64,000 nt of DNA from Myxacorys californica WJT36-NPBG1 (GTDB taxonomy: Bacteria; Cyanobacteriota; Cyanobacteriia; Leptolyngbyales; Leptolyngbyaceae), in assembly GCA_019359315.1 (NCBI GenBank), contig JAHHHO010000018.1:1-64000 (forward strand), given 5' to 3'. A program made the position numbers and the translations under genes. Each line of letters opens with the position of its first letter. Position 1 is the first letter of the stretch. Shown in pieces: positions 46,588 through 56,342 of the stretch. Below the pieces are notes generated by a model that searched no databases, was not told the DNA's origin, and saw nothing but the letters and a program-made list of their open reading frames with translations.

Positions 46588-47655
46588 ATGATGCAAGACT
46601 CCGCGATTCTTGAAATGACAGAAGCCTATCTGCGATCGCAGGTCGCCCCTCATGCAAACGCGATCGATCATGATCCGGAGGCGTTGCGTTCTGCCGTTCA
46701 AGGATTAGCAGAACGGCAGTTATTAGCGTTAAGACTGCCTCAAAGCTGGAACGTTAATGCTTTGACCTATTACGCCGTTCAAGAACTGATTGCCCGCTTC
46801 TCTGGAGCATTAGCATTTCTGCAAACGCAACATCAGAGCGCGGCTTCAATGTTGCTTAAGAGCGAGAACGAATGGCTGAAACAAACCTATCTTCCGTATT
46901 TAGCAAACGGTCAAAAGTTGGTTGGAATTGGATTCTCGCATTTGCGACGAGAGCACAACCCGCCCCTGAAAGCGGTTCCAGTCGAAGGCGGCTATCGATT
47001 GCACGGACACATTCCATGGATTACGGGATTCAACTTCTTTCAGGATGTTCTGATCGCCGCCTTGTTACCTGATGGTCAAGCGGTGTATGGCATCGTGCCC
47101 TTCCAAGACACGCTGCAAAACGGAGAGATTCGCTTCAGCGAACCGATGTCACTCGCCGCAATCACCTCGACGAACACCGTCACGGCTGAGCTAACAGAAT
47201 GGTTTTTACCAAATTCTCACATCGCCTTTGTACTGCCTGCGAGAGCCATTCACAAGAGCGATCGCGCCAATGTTCTCAACCACAGTTTCTTTGCATTGGG
47301 ATGCGCTCAAGCGGGATTAGACATCGTAGAAGCAGTAACGCAGCAGAAATCTATCGCTGTTCAACAGGCTTTAATTGACGAACTCGCCGCTTGTCGCGAC
47401 GCCATCTACACGGCTCAACCGAAGTCTCCCCACTTCGAGACAAACCTCAACCTAAGAGCTTGGTCAATCGAATTAGCCGTTCGCTGTGCCCATGCTGCGA
47501 TCGTCGTTTCAAGCGGTGCCGCGAATTCTACATCACATCCTGCCCAACGGGTCTACCGAGAAGCGCTTGTGTTTTCGGTATCTGGACAAACGAATGCGGT
47601 TCTAGAAGCTACGCTAGAGCAACTGAGTGCGCGACCCCGAACCTTTGAGAGATGA
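46588..47655 (+). CDS. Acyl-CoA dehydrogenase-like flavoprotein
   Basis: About 355 residues from ATG 46588 (MMQDSAILEMTEAYL); the frame is open from 46483 but the first 35 residues overlap the promoter region of the divergent NACHT gene and look non-coding. The N-terminal helical domain reads ARFSGALAFLQTQHQSAASM. The middle has KLVGIGFSHLRREHNPPLKA and GGYRLHGHIPWITGF, the acyl-CoA dehydrogenase beta domain. The C-terminal domain is helical. The catalytic glutamate is not obvious, so the reaction is uncertain; it could be a flavin-dependent monooxygenase-like member. Confidence 0.8.
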   Translation: MMQDSAILEMTEAYLRSQVAPHANAIDHDPEALRSAVQGLAERQLLALRLPQSWNVNALTYYAVQELIARFSGALAFLQTQHQSAASMLLKSENEWLKQTYLPYLANGQKLVGIGFSHLRREHNPPLKAVPVEGGYRLHGHIPWITGFNFFQDVLIAALLPDGQAVYGIVPFQDTLQNGEIRFSEPMSLAAITSTNTVTAELTEWFLPNSHIAFVLPARAIHKSDRANVLNHSFFALGCAQAGLDIVEAVTQQKSIAVQQALIDELAACRDAIYTAQPKSPHFETNLNLRAWSIELAVRCAHAAIVVSSGAANSTSHPAQRVYREALVFSVSGQTNAVLEATLEQLSARPRTFER

Positions 47656-47832
47656 CACATCTACGTCGTTTATGAGAATAGTTAAATAGCGATCGCTAGT
47701 CGCTCATAGAATGTAGGGCGTCCTTCAAACTAGCGCCATTTCTCGCTTTGTTACATCCTATGAATTGGAGCGAATGTGGCTCCTGCAATCCTCTCATAAT
47801 GATCGTAAAGACCTTTCAGCCGCACTAAGCTC

Positions 47833-48297
47833 ATGGCAAAAACTGTCGCAGATGTAATGACCCCCGCTCCCATTACTGTCAAGCCTGAGACTCCCTTATC
47901 CGAAGTGATCAAAACCATTGCAGAGAAACGCATTAGCGGGCTTCCGGTTACAGATGAAGCGGGTCAACTCGTCGGTGTCATTTCAGAAACCGATCTAATG
48001 TGGCGCGAAACCAATGTCACTCCTCCTGCCTACATCATGCTATTGGATAGCGTGATCTATCTAGAAAATCCGGGTCGATACGAAAAGGATCTCCACAAAG
48101 CCTTGGGTCAAACCGTCGGAGAAGTGATGTCTTCTAATCCAGTCACGATCGCGCCAGAGAAACCTCTGTCCGAAGCGGCGAAATTAATGCACGATCGCCA
48201 AGTCAATCGGCTTCCCGTCATTGATGCGTCTGGGCAAATTGTTGGCATCCTGACGCGTGGCGACATTGTTCGAGCAATGGCAGCTGAGCAAAGTTAG
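47833..48297 (+). CDS. Tandem CBS-domain protein
   Basis: A 154-residue protein made of two CBS domains. Each begins with a VxDVMTPxPITVxPxxxLxE pattern: AKTVADVMTPAPITVKPETP, and GEVMSSNPVTIAPEKPLSEA. The ends are GLPVTDEAGQLVGVISETDL and RLPVIDASGQIVGILTRGDI. CBS pairs bind adenine nucleotides and act as energy or redox sensors. No effector domain is attached. It precedes nblB by about 50 bases and may be co-transcribed with it. Confidence 0.93.
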   Translation: MAKTVADVMTPAPITVKPETPLSEVIKTIAEKRISGLPVTDEAGQLVGVISETDLMWRETNVTPPAYIMLLDSVIYLENPGRYEKDLHKALGQTVGEVMSSNPVTIAPEKPLSEAAKLMHDRQVNRLPVIDASGQIVGILTRGDIVRAMAAEQS

Positions 48298-48351
48298 AGC
48301 GCCACAACAAGGGAAAATAGTGAAGCAGATAGACTACAAAATTTGTATCGC

Positions 48352-49002
48352 ATGACTACACCAGATAGTGTTAAAGAACTTCTAGAATCAAACAATTTTG
48401 GCGATCGCTTGCGCGGGGTAAATCATCTAAGACAGCTTGATCCTGCGATCGCATACGACTTAATCAAACCCTCTGTCACCGATGAAAATGTGCGCGTCCG
48501 ATATGCTGCTGTCAGTCAGTTGGCATCGCTCGGCGAGCAAAACCGTTCGGAATCCTTATCACTACTGAAAGCCGCCCTGTTTGATCCAGAGCCGGATGTT
48601 CAAGCGGCCGCCGCCGACTCGATTGGCGGATTGCATCTCACCGAAGCTTACGAAGATCTAGAGAAGCTATATCAAAGAACCCCAGAATGGTTAGTGCGCT
48701 TTAGTATTGTGGCAGCGCTAGGAGAACTGGGCGATGCGCGGGGCTATGATCTCTTAGCCGATGCGCTGAACTCGGAGAGCGATTTGGTGATTACCGCCGC
48801 GATCGGGTCATTAGGTGAATTAGGCGACGATCGCGCAGTGCCATTGCTGATTCCCTACGCGACAAGTCCAGATTGGCAAATTCGGCATCGGGTTGCTCAA
48901 GCGTTGGGTCAGTTAAAAACACCAGAGGCAAAAGCAGCTCTAGAAACGCTCGCCAATGACGAAATGGAACAAGTCGCAGAGTTAGCCAAGTCTGCCTTGT
49001 AA
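48352..49002 (+). CDS. nblB: Phycobilisome degradation protein NblB (HEAT repeats)
   Basis: A 216-residue HEAT-repeat protein from ATG 48352. It matches the NblB/CpcE-like family by SVKELLESNNFGDRLRGVNH, VRVRYAAVSQLASLGEQNR, EPDVQAAAADSIGGLHL and VPLLIPYATSPDWQIRHRVA. NblB takes part in phycobilisome breakdown and chlorophyll-related acclimation, and its relatives are bilin lyases or detachases. The whole protein is built of about five HEAT units. A terminator follows at 49044. Confidence 0.85.
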   Translation: MTTPDSVKELLESNNFGDRLRGVNHLRQLDPAIAYDLIKPSVTDENVRVRYAAVSQLASLGEQNRSESLSLLKAALFDPEPDVQAAAADSIGGLHLTEAYEDLEKLYQRTPEWLVRFSIVAALGELGDARGYDLLADALNSESDLVITAAIGSLGELGDDRAVPLLIPYATSPDWQIRHRVAQALGQLKTPEAKAALETLANDEMEQVAELAKSAL

Positions 49003-49043
49003 GAAGTCGTCCGGATTTCTAAACACTCTCTAGAAATGATTAG

Positions 49044-49086
49044 CATCGCTGTACCGGTATTTACACAGGCAACAGCGATGTTTTTT
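49044..49086 (+). terminator. Terminator of nblB
   Basis: catcgctgt (49044-49052) and acagcgatg (49072-49080) form a perfect 9-bp stem around 19 nt and run into six T. The following 310 bases to the next gene hold no recognised feature. Confidence 0.8.
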
Positions 49087-49396
49087 AGTAACCGAGGCAG
49101 TTTTAGTTGGAAGACAAAAGATAAGCTACTTAGGTTGTACGTAGAACTGTATCGTTTAGTTGAATGTTTAATTTAGCTGGAATACGTGAACTCTACGAAC
49201 AGTCTTCTAAATTAAAGTTTGAATAAAGAGAAACTGCGGAAGATACTCATTTCTGTGTATCAGTAATAACATTCAGATACGCAACTAATGCATTACTTCT
49301 GTAACCTGACAGCGCCCTCCTGAATTGCAGAACCTGATCTAAAGAACACTATGCCCCCAACCTTATTAACCATTTCAAGCACTCTTACCCATCTCT

Positions 49397-50212
49397 ATGA
49401 TTCAGTCCAAGCGCTTCTCCATCTTTACCCGTGTTTTAGGTAGCGCAAGCAGCCTTGCTGTGCCCTTAAGCATCGCGTTTGCCACTGCGCCCGCTCATGC
49501 CGCATCCTTCACGGCAGACGATGTGATCAGTCAGTGTTTTAAACCGAGTACCAGTAGTTTCGGTCCTCACTCTTGCAGTAACGTCAATGGTTTCTTCACC
49601 CTCACCGCGACCACAAATCCGATTGATTCTGCAAGCGACAATGTTCTCACTCAAAAAAAGGTGGGAGGGTTGACAGGCATTGGCGTGGCTAAGAATGGAT
49701 TGACGAAGATCAACCAAGATCCAGCAAGCGGCGAAATTAACTCGAACGAGACACTACAAGTAGGCTTCAATACAGCCGCGATCCTGTCACAATTGCAGCT
49801 AAGTTTCTTGTATCCACCGAATACGCCAGATAATCCGGCTTACGGCGACAAGGTGTTTGAAGCCGCGATCGTCACTTCAGCAGACACAACCCTAACCGGA
49901 ACCCTAAAAGTGACCGGAAAAGACTCTGCAACTTGGAGCGGAGCCGACGGCACAGTGGCGAACCTGATCGTCTCCTCTCTCGGCAAGGCAGGCTTGTATG
50001 CCATTTACAATCCGTTTGGCAACAACAGCATCAAAGGATTTAATCTGACGGCGCTTGCTGGAGCCAATACGGGTGCAGGCTACTCAGATTACGCCCTCAG
50101 ATCGGTGTTGGTAGAACCAGTGTCGGTTCCTGAACCCGCGACGGTAGCAGGGTTGGGATTGGTTGGTCTGTTAGCCGCCTCTCGCCAACGTCGGGCGGTG
50201 AAAGCGAGCTAA
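49397..50212 (+). CDS. PEP-CTERM-anchored secreted protein
   Basis: A 271-residue exported protein. The signal peptide ends near ATAPAHAA. The mature domain is beta-rich and contains two cysteines near the start (VISQCFKPSTSSFGPHSCSN). The C terminus has VPEPATVAGLGLVGLLAASR followed by a basic tail, the PEP-CTERM exosortase signal. It has no similarity to the other PEP-CTERM protein here beyond this tail. The function is unknown, perhaps extracellular matrix. Confidence 0.88.
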   Translation: MIQSKRFSIFTRVLGSASSLAVPLSIAFATAPAHAASFTADDVISQCFKPSTSSFGPHSCSNVNGFFTLTATTNPIDSASDNVLTQKKVGGLTGIGVAKNGLTKINQDPASGEINSNETLQVGFNTAAILSQLQLSFLYPPNTPDNPAYGDKVFEAAIVTSADTTLTGTLKVTGKDSATWSGADGTVANLIVSSLGKAGLYAIYNPFGNNSIKGFNLTALAGANTGAGYSDYALRSVLVEPVSVPEPATVAGLGLVGLLAASRQRRAVKAS

Positions 50213-50243
50213 TTCGGTTTTGTTCAGCTAACTCTATTTAACG

Positions 50244-50274
50244 GCGCGATCAACTCTACCGATCGCGCTTTTTT
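50244..50274 (+). terminator. Terminator of the second PEP-CTERM gene
   Basis: gcgcgatc (50244-50251) pairs with gatcgcgc (50261-50268) around 9 nt and is followed by six T. Confidence 0.85.
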
Positions 50275-50304
50275 GTGATCAAAATCCTAATTAGTCCGCA
50301 TGGC

Positions 50305-51174
50305 CTAAATGAAATCTACACTCAATGCAACTTCTGTTTCTAGACTGGCATTGGGGTCTAAATAGAGCAAGCGTTCTCCCGCGTTCAGCGCATTTCTGGG
50401 CGCGCTCCACGGCTCTAGGCAGTAAAAATCTTTCCCCTTTACTGTCCAAAAAACCAACGATGGAAAGGCATCGCCATAACTCAACGTAATTCGAGTATGG
50501 CGACTCAAATCAGAAACACTCGCGCTTTGTCGAGAAAGGTGCGGAAAAATCCAATCAATTTCGGCTTGGTCAAAATCAAATGTGTTGAAAAACGGCTGGG
50601 GTTGCTTCGTAATTTGATCAATCGCCTCATCAGAGGGAACTTCAAACCGTAACTGACTTTTGTCTGGCGCAAGAAAATAAGGGTGGAATCCTACAGAGAA
50701 CGGCATCCGCCCGGAGGAGCGATTGGTATAACGTTGGTGCAGCGTCAGAGCTTGCCCTTGCAACGTATAGGTAAACTCCAGCAGAAAATCAAACGGGTAG
50801 ACCTCGCGAGTCTGAGCATTGCTCGCTAATGCAATCGTTAAACTTGCGCGATCGTCAGTGCGCTGAGCCACCACTTCCCACGGCAAATCCCGTGCAAATC
50901 CGTGCTGTTTGAGCAAATAAGATTGCCCGTCGTAGATGTAAGTGTTGTCCGGTAAATTGCCGCAGATCGGAAACAAAATTGGAATGCCGCCCCGCACCGA
51001 CATACTCGGATTGGCAAACCGTTCGGTGTCCATGTAGAGTAACTCCCGCCCCTGAACCTGCCAACTAGCGATGATGCCACCCCGCTCGGGAACAACTTCT
51101 AACCGAGAAAAGGACTCTCGATTGTTTAAAACGTAAATGTCGTATAGCTGTCGGCGACGTTCAATGGAAAACAC
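50305..51174 (-). CDS. Aldose 1-epimerase family protein
   Basis: A 289-residue galactose-mutarotase-fold enzyme interconverting sugar anomers, or hexose-6-phosphate forms. The pattern includes RLEVVPERGGIIASWQVQGR, RGGIPILFPICGNLPD, KQHGFARDLPW and the catalytic-region histidine in VGFHPYFLAPD. It ends 13 bases from the larger CapA-like gene, which is read in the same direction just upstream, so the two may be co-transcribed. Confidence 0.88.
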   Translation of the reverse strand: MFSIERRRQLYDIYVLNNRESFSRLEVVPERGGIIASWQVQGRELLYMDTERFANPSMSVRGGIPILFPICGNLPDNTYIYDGQSYLLKQHGFARDLPWEVVAQRTDDRASLTIALASNAQTREVYPFDFLLEFTYTLQGQALTLHQRYTNRSSGRMPFSVGFHPYFLAPDKSQLRFEVPSDEAIDQITKQPQPFFNTFDFDQAEIDWIFPHLSRQSASVSDLSRHTRITLSYGDAFPSLVFWTVKGKDFYCLEPWSAPRNALNAGERLLYLDPNASLETEVALSVDFI

Positions 51175-51189
51175 AGGCGTTCTGAGTAA

Positions 51190-53415
51190 TTAAGGGTGTT
51201 GAGCAACTTCGATAGCAGACGGAACCGCAGCGTAGCGACGCTTTCTTGGCTCTAAGCTGCTGCGGGCGCTAGTCACAGCAGGCGTAATAGACGCATCTCC
51301 CTGAAGCTCAGAGGAAGGCTCTGCATTCGTGGGAGTAGGCTGCTGAGGAACCATCGGACCGGAGGAATTGGGAGCCGCTTGGGAATTGGGATCAGAAATA
51401 AATGAATCGGGCGTCGGTTCAGGCGTAGCCTCAGGCGATGGGGCAATCGACTCTGGAGCAGGGGTAGATTCAGGCTGAGCAGGGGTAGACTCAGGCGGAA
51501 TATCAGTTGGTGTTGGATTCAGGTCTAGGTCTGGAGAGGGTGTCTCTAAGGAGTCCGAAGGGGATGGGGGGCTGGAACTAGGGATGTCATCACTTGACGA
51601 AGCAGGATCGGGTGCAGCAGGAGCTGACGGCGATTCGGTCGGGATGGGCGTTTCGGATGGAATAGGCGTCTCTGACGCTCCATCGGTAAGCGGAGCTTGT
51701 GGCTCAGGGCTGGACGTTGGGATCTCGCTGGGTGTGGACTCCGTTGACGCGGGCTCTGAAGGCGTTGCCGTTGGAGAGGCTAGAGCTTTAGGCGAAGAAG
51801 CCGGTTGAGACAGAATTGTGTTGGATTGCGCGTCGAGAATCATCGGCGATCGCAGCGGTTGAGCAAACGTATCGGAGACATTTTCGATCTGGTGCAGAAT
51901 CTCTTGGGCGCGATCGCCGCTGACGACGCTCGGCTGAAGTCCTTTTACCTCAACGGGCAAAAGCTCGACTTTCATTTGCTTATCCTTGACGCCGACTTTG
52001 AGAACAGCAGTATCGTAATCGGTTGACGCTTTTTCGCCAAAAATAAAATTACCAAGCGAGTAGACAATTGGGCGTCCTTTATAGATTTCTGCCCCTTGCA
52101 ACATGTGAGAATGGTGCCCTACAACGACATCTGCGCCGTGATCAATCGTGGTGTGGGCCAAGTCAATCTGCCAATCCGCTGGATATTTCGCCAGTTCTTC
52201 GCCCCAATGATAATTGACGATGATCCAATCAACTTGAGGACGAATGGCTTGAATATCCGCCGCGACCCGATCGTTCTGACGTGGGTTGACCCCGGCTTTA
52301 GCGATGCCCGCTGCCTGCAACTCCGCCTCAGAATAGCCCAAGTACGCGATCCGCTGACCTTTCACATCTACAATCTTCGGACGCTGAGCCGCTTTGGCAT
52401 TCTCTCCTGCACCGACGTACTGAATCCCTGCTTTGTCCAAGGTGCTCAACGTCTCTTCTAACCCTGCGGCTTGGTAGTCCATCGTGCGGCTATCTGCCAA
52501 ATTCACAATATCAACGCCGCCATTCTTCAGGACTTCGACAGTAGCAGGATCGGCTTTGTAGGCAGAATCCTGTTTGGCTTGAGTGGTAAAGGGCGCATCT
52601 AGATTGACCATCGCGACATCGGCTTGGCGATATTCATTCATGGATGAAAACGCCCAATTGTGATCGTCCTTCACTAAGTCAGAATAGCCTTCTGTGAGTG
52701 CGACATCACCGCTAAACAGGAGGTTAACGCGATCGTCTTGAGCGGTGGGGTTGCCCTCAAGTTTGGTGACCGGGACAGCATCTGTCGTTCCGTTTGCCTG
52801 GATCGAAACGGTATCAGGGCGAGGCACAGTAACACTGGATGCCGTTGCAGTTGTTTGTTCTGTTGGAGAATCTGCGTAGCCTAACCAGCAGCCCATGATA
52901 AAAGCGGCGGCAGTTGTGCCCGTTAGCAGGAGCGATCGCAGCGCTCGAAACTGAACTTTTTGCAGCGTGACTTTTCGGATTCGCGAGCGGAGGGCAGCAA
53001 CGTTAGGTTGGCTATGGGCGGGTCGCGACGAGTCTTCAAACTGCTGTGCGGACAACTTGGCCCGTCTAGCAGGAGACACGACCCGCGCAGACTGACGCCA
53101 CAGCACGCGTGGCTTATCCACATATTTAGTCGTGATTTGGATACCTTCAATCACGTCGGAATTCAATTTCCAGAGGTGACGACACACAAACCGCACCAAA
53201 CTTTTACGAAATTCTGGGGATTTGGCGTTGAGTTGGGGAAGCGGGTGAAACTCGACAACGATTTGGAGGTGACCTGGATGCCGCGCCGCGCCAACTTGGG
53301 CGCGAAGATGGTGAGGCAGCAAAAACACATTGAGCCAATCCGCGATCGCTCGGAAGTTGCCCGATCTTGCCAACTCTACCAGTGACGATTGCTCTCGATG
53401 GACGGCGTAACTCAT
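51190..53415 (-). CDS. Membrane-anchored CapA/PgsA-type protein with Pro/Ser-rich tail
   Basis: About 741 residues from ATG 53415; an in-frame start at 53436 is also possible. Residues 1-155 form a cytosolic domain of unknown type (SLVELARSGNFRAIADWLNV). A transmembrane helix follows near residue 175. The CapA metallophosphoesterase-like domain spans about residues 225-500, with LLFSGDVALTEGYSDLV, VAMVNLDAPFTT and VVGHHSHMLQGAEIYKG. Residues 540-720 are very rich in Pro, Ser, Thr and Glu. CapA-like proteins take part in poly-gamma-glutamate or capsule export; no other cap genes are adjacent. Confidence 0.85.
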   Translation of the reverse strand: MSYAVHREQSSLVELARSGNFRAIADWLNVFLLPHHLRAQVGAARHPGHLQIVVEFHPLPQLNAKSPEFRKSLVRFVCRHLWKLNSDVIEGIQITTKYVDKPRVLWRQSARVVSPARRAKLSAQQFEDSSRPAHSQPNVAALRSRIRKVTLQKVQFRALRSLLLTGTTAAAFIMGCWLGYADSPTEQTTATASSVTVPRPDTVSIQANGTTDAVPVTKLEGNPTAQDDRVNLLFSGDVALTEGYSDLVKDDHNWAFSSMNEYRQADVAMVNLDAPFTTQAKQDSAYKADPATVEVLKNGGVDIVNLADSRTMDYQAAGLEETLSTLDKAGIQYVGAGENAKAAQRPKIVDVKGQRIAYLGYSEAELQAAGIAKAGVNPRQNDRVAADIQAIRPQVDWIIVNYHWGEELAKYPADWQIDLAHTTIDHGADVVVGHHSHMLQGAEIYKGRPIVYSLGNFIFGEKASTDYDTAVLKVGVKDKQMKVELLPVEVKGLQPSVVSGDRAQEILHQIENVSDTFAQPLRSPMILDAQSNTILSQPASSPKALASPTATPSEPASTESTPSEIPTSSPEPQAPLTDGASETPIPSETPIPTESPSAPAAPDPASSSDDIPSSSPPSPSDSLETPSPDLDLNPTPTDIPPESTPAQPESTPAPESIAPSPEATPEPTPDSFISDPNSQAAPNSSGPMVPQQPTPTNAEPSSELQGDASITPAVTSARSSLEPRKRRYAAVPSAIEVAQHP

Positions 53416-53620
53416 ACCTCGGAACTCCACACGCAAGTCATATCCATTAACCCACAGAATATTAATACTCTAAATCGGGTAGTTTGGATGCAATTTTAGG
53501 AATTTGAGCGCTATTTTGTCATCAAGAAGACATATTTGAGTCATTGCTCTGAGAAGTTCAAACTCTAGCATGAAGCCAACCACCAAACGTTTGATCTGAG
53601 TTTGACCCGCATTATCTATT

Positions 53621-53785
53621 GTGAAATTTATCGTGAAACGAACTCATAGCATGAAAGCAATCCTGCTCTTATTTGGATTGTATGGACTCTACCTTACAAA
53701 GTCGGCAGTTGGAATTAATTTATCTGATAAATATACAGCTTGGGAGTTCCTAAAGTCTCCAGTTCATTCTTTTATCTACAAATAA
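53621..53785 (+). CDS. Small hydrophobic protein, possible
   Basis: GTG 53621 (or ATG 53651) opens a frame of 54 (or 44) residues with a hydrophobic helix AILLLFGLYGLYLTKSAVG and a short polar tail. It lies in the 500-base gap between the CapA-like and pentapeptide genes. No family is recognised and the ribosome-binding site is weak. The rest of the gap holds no other feature that I recognise. Confidence 0.35.
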   Translation: MKFIVKRTHSMKAILLLFGLYGLYLTKSAVGINLSDKYTAWEFLKSPVHSFIYK

Positions 53786-53916
53786 TCAATAGTCTCTCAT
53801 ACTAAAGCGATGAGGATACGAGCGAGCGAGTACGATAGGGCATGAGAGATTATACTCTTCTGTTTGGTTCTGCCTGATTTTGCTCGTTTCATCCCCCTAT
53901 TGCCTTCTCTACTGCT

Positions 53917-55191
53917 ATGTCTGTTGATCCAAATGCTTCTAACGCCGCCCCATCTCGTTTGCCAAGCTCCACTCAAAACGGGCATAGCAGCCATCCGACT
54001 GAAGTAGAAGAGTATCCAGTGGTGGTGTCTCCTCTGCCAGGGAAGCAGCGCTCTGTCGCAGATTATTTCGCTCATCGAGCGATTGCACGCCCTCAAATAG
54101 GTGTCTCGCTCATCGTTTTGATTGCGACCGGAATTATTATTGTCGGCTTCGTTTTCGATCAAGTCTGGATCATCTTGGCTGGCTCTCTTGTCGCCATTAT
54201 TCTGTCGATTCGATTGCTGATTCCGACCTTAAAGCCGTTCTTTCTTGAATTTATGTCTGAGGAAGATCGATCCGCTTTGATTGGCTCGATCGGAGCCATA
54301 GCAGCCGTGGCGGGAGGGTTGAAACTACTGGGGGTAGATCGGGCGATCGCGCAGTTGTATACGCAACTGAACTGGGATGCGATCGGGGCGTTGGGTGAAG
54401 TGTTTGGGGCGTTGGGGCAAATTTTGATCGCGATTCTGGCAGTCTACGTGGCGTGGCGACAGTATGTGATTTCAAAAGATCTAACCATTCAGCAAAACAC
54501 CATTACCCAACAGCAAACCATTGATACTTACTTTCAGGGAATATCAGATCTGGTGTTAGATGAGGACGGTTTGCTAGAAGATTGGCCACAAGAACGCGCG
54601 ATCGCAGAAGGACGAACGGCGGCGATTCTGAGCAGTGTCGATGGCGCAGGCAAAGCGAAGATTTTAAGGTTTTTATCGAGTGCGAAGTTACTGACGCCCC
54701 TACAACGAGATCAGCGTTTAGGACGGGCGATGCTTGACGGCTCGGGTGGATATGCCGAAGATCGCGTCCGAGGCGTGCGCGTGATTGATTTGGGGGTCAT
54801 GTTGGCAGGGGCGGATCTATCCCGAACCGATTTGCGCTGGACGGATATGACGGAGGCAAATTTAATTCGGGCGGATCTGAGCTTCTGCGACTTGGTGAAG
54901 ACCAACTTTGCCCGCACCATTCTAGTCAGCGCGAAGCTTCAGGGGGCCGATTTCACGGGAACGCGATTCTTCTACGGCGATAAAGAAACCGCAACACCCC
55001 GGAGTCGCACCGAGCCGCCGAACTATAAAACAGGGGTTCACACAGGGGCTGTGATTGAAGGAGCAGATTTTACAGATGCCCAGGATTTGTCAGAGTCTCA
55101 ACGCTACTACTGCTGCGCTTGGGGCGGATCGAGGAGTCGAGGCACTATTCCGGGCGGCTGTGAGGGCATCCCGAATAAGTTGGGGCGGTAA
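53917..55191 (+). CDS. Membrane protein with pentapeptide repeats
   Basis: A 424-residue protein. Residues 1-60 are hydrophilic, followed by two close transmembrane helices (about 62-115) and one or two more near residues 125-190, including IGALGEVFGALGQILIAILA. A linker rich in Gln precedes the repeats. From about residue 295 pentapeptides of the ADLxx type appear: AGADLSRTDLRWTDMTEANL and IRADLSFCDLVKTNFAR. The C terminus has a Cys pair (YYCCAWG). Pentapeptide right-handed helices often act as protein-interaction modules. The specific role is unknown. Confidence 0.85.
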   Translation: MSVDPNASNAAPSRLPSSTQNGHSSHPTEVEEYPVVVSPLPGKQRSVADYFAHRAIARPQIGVSLIVLIATGIIIVGFVFDQVWIILAGSLVAIILSIRLLIPTLKPFFLEFMSEEDRSALIGSIGAIAAVAGGLKLLGVDRAIAQLYTQLNWDAIGALGEVFGALGQILIAILAVYVAWRQYVISKDLTIQQNTITQQQTIDTYFQGISDLVLDEDGLLEDWPQERAIAEGRTAAILSSVDGAGKAKILRFLSSAKLLTPLQRDQRLGRAMLDGSGGYAEDRVRGVRVIDLGVMLAGADLSRTDLRWTDMTEANLIRADLSFCDLVKTNFARTILVSAKLQGADFTGTRFFYGDKETATPRSRTEPPNYKTGVHTGAVIEGADFTDAQDLSESQRYYCCAWGGSRSRGTIPGGCEGIPNKLGR

Positions 55192-55227
55192 GGGATTACC
55201 GCCAAGCTGAGGAGTGCCCTGTCATCC

Positions 55228-56223
55228 TCACGATCCGCCAATCAATTCTGTCCGCCCCGTTTCTGTCGATCGCTGAGCAGCATTAGCCACCTTAAGCGTA
55301 TAGAGACTTTCCTTTGATGCCACATATAACGGTGCGCCGTGCAGCAGATGATCGATCACCGCCGCCGTATCTTTGGCAAACAGCCCCCGCCGACCGCCGA
55401 CGGCGATCGCATGGTCGCCCTCTGCATTCACCAACCGTCCGACATCGCCATCAAACACGAGTGCACCGCGATCGCCTTGCACCTCTAATTTGCGCTCAGC
55501 CGTCCAAACGGTTTCCCCTTTGCCATACACGACATCGGCAATCAGTCCGCTTTTGAATCGCAGTTGCGCCTCGCATAGACAAGCCGTGTAGTACGACTCT
55601 TGCAGGTTCCAATAGCGATTTTGACAACTGACAGTTTCCACCGCTCCAAATACGTGAATTAGGCGATGTAGCCGCGATAGTGCTCCTGATAAGGGAAATC
55701 CGAACAATTCGGTGTGATACGTCCACTTGCGTGGAGCCGGGTGCTGAGGGCTGAGCGTGGCGTACCGCGCATAGAATGGCGTTCCTATCTGAGGTAGGGC
55801 TTGAACAAATGCCTGATGAACGCCGCCGAGTAGTTCGATATGTTCGACGTGAAGTAAGCGATTTCGGTGTTTCGCGAGAGTTAAGAGCGCTTCACCTTCT
55901 TGCGCGTTGAGCGAGAGCGGATATTCGACAACGACATGTTTATTCGCCTCTAGAGCAGCTCGCGCGATCGCACCATGTTGAGCATTGAGGTTAGAAACGA
56001 CCACCAGATCCACGCGATCGCACCCGATCAAATCTTGCCACGCGGTAAAAGTCTGTGTCCCATGCGTGTTGCCAAAGTCGCTTGTTGTTTCAGGCGTGTG
56101 TCCTGCGACGCCAATCAACTGGGCGCGATCGTTGGCATTGATCGTTTCTGCTCGGAGTTTAGCGGCGTAGCCTGTCCCAACAATGCCAACTCGAATCGGC
56201 TGCGATTGAGAAAATTGTGTCAT
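55228..56223 (-). CDS. Gfo/Idh/MocA-family oxidoreductase
   Basis: A 331-residue NAD(P)-dependent dehydrogenase from ATG 56223 (MTQFSQSQPIR). The Rossmann motif is VGIVGTGYAAKLRAE, followed by DLVVVSNLNAQHGAIARAAL and the catalytic-lysine-like region HVVVEYPLSLNAQEG (the usual EKP reads EYP here). The lysine normally central in this family is replaced by tyrosine, so the activity is uncertain. It is convergent with the pentapeptide protein. Confidence 0.85.
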   Translation of the reverse strand: MTQFSQSQPIRVGIVGTGYAAKLRAETINANDRAQLIGVAGHTPETTSDFGNTHGTQTFTAWQDLIGCDRVDLVVVSNLNAQHGAIARAALEANKHVVVEYPLSLNAQEGEALLTLAKHRNRLLHVEHIELLGGVHQAFVQALPQIGTPFYARYATLSPQHPAPRKWTYHTELFGFPLSGALSRLHRLIHVFGAVETVSCQNRYWNLQESYYTACLCEAQLRFKSGLIADVVYGKGETVWTAERKLEVQGDRGALVFDGDVGRLVNAEGDHAIAVGGRRGLFAKDTAAVIDHLLHGAPLYVASKESLYTLKVANAAQRSTETGRTELIGGS

Positions 56224-56342
56224 GTCTAAGTAACGCGAGTTCTGAATAAGCACGGGCAGGGAAGTAGGCTGAGAATACCAAATCCTTCAGCATCCCCCGC
56301 ACCCTAATATTCAGCTTAGAAGAATTTTCTGCACCGTCGATT

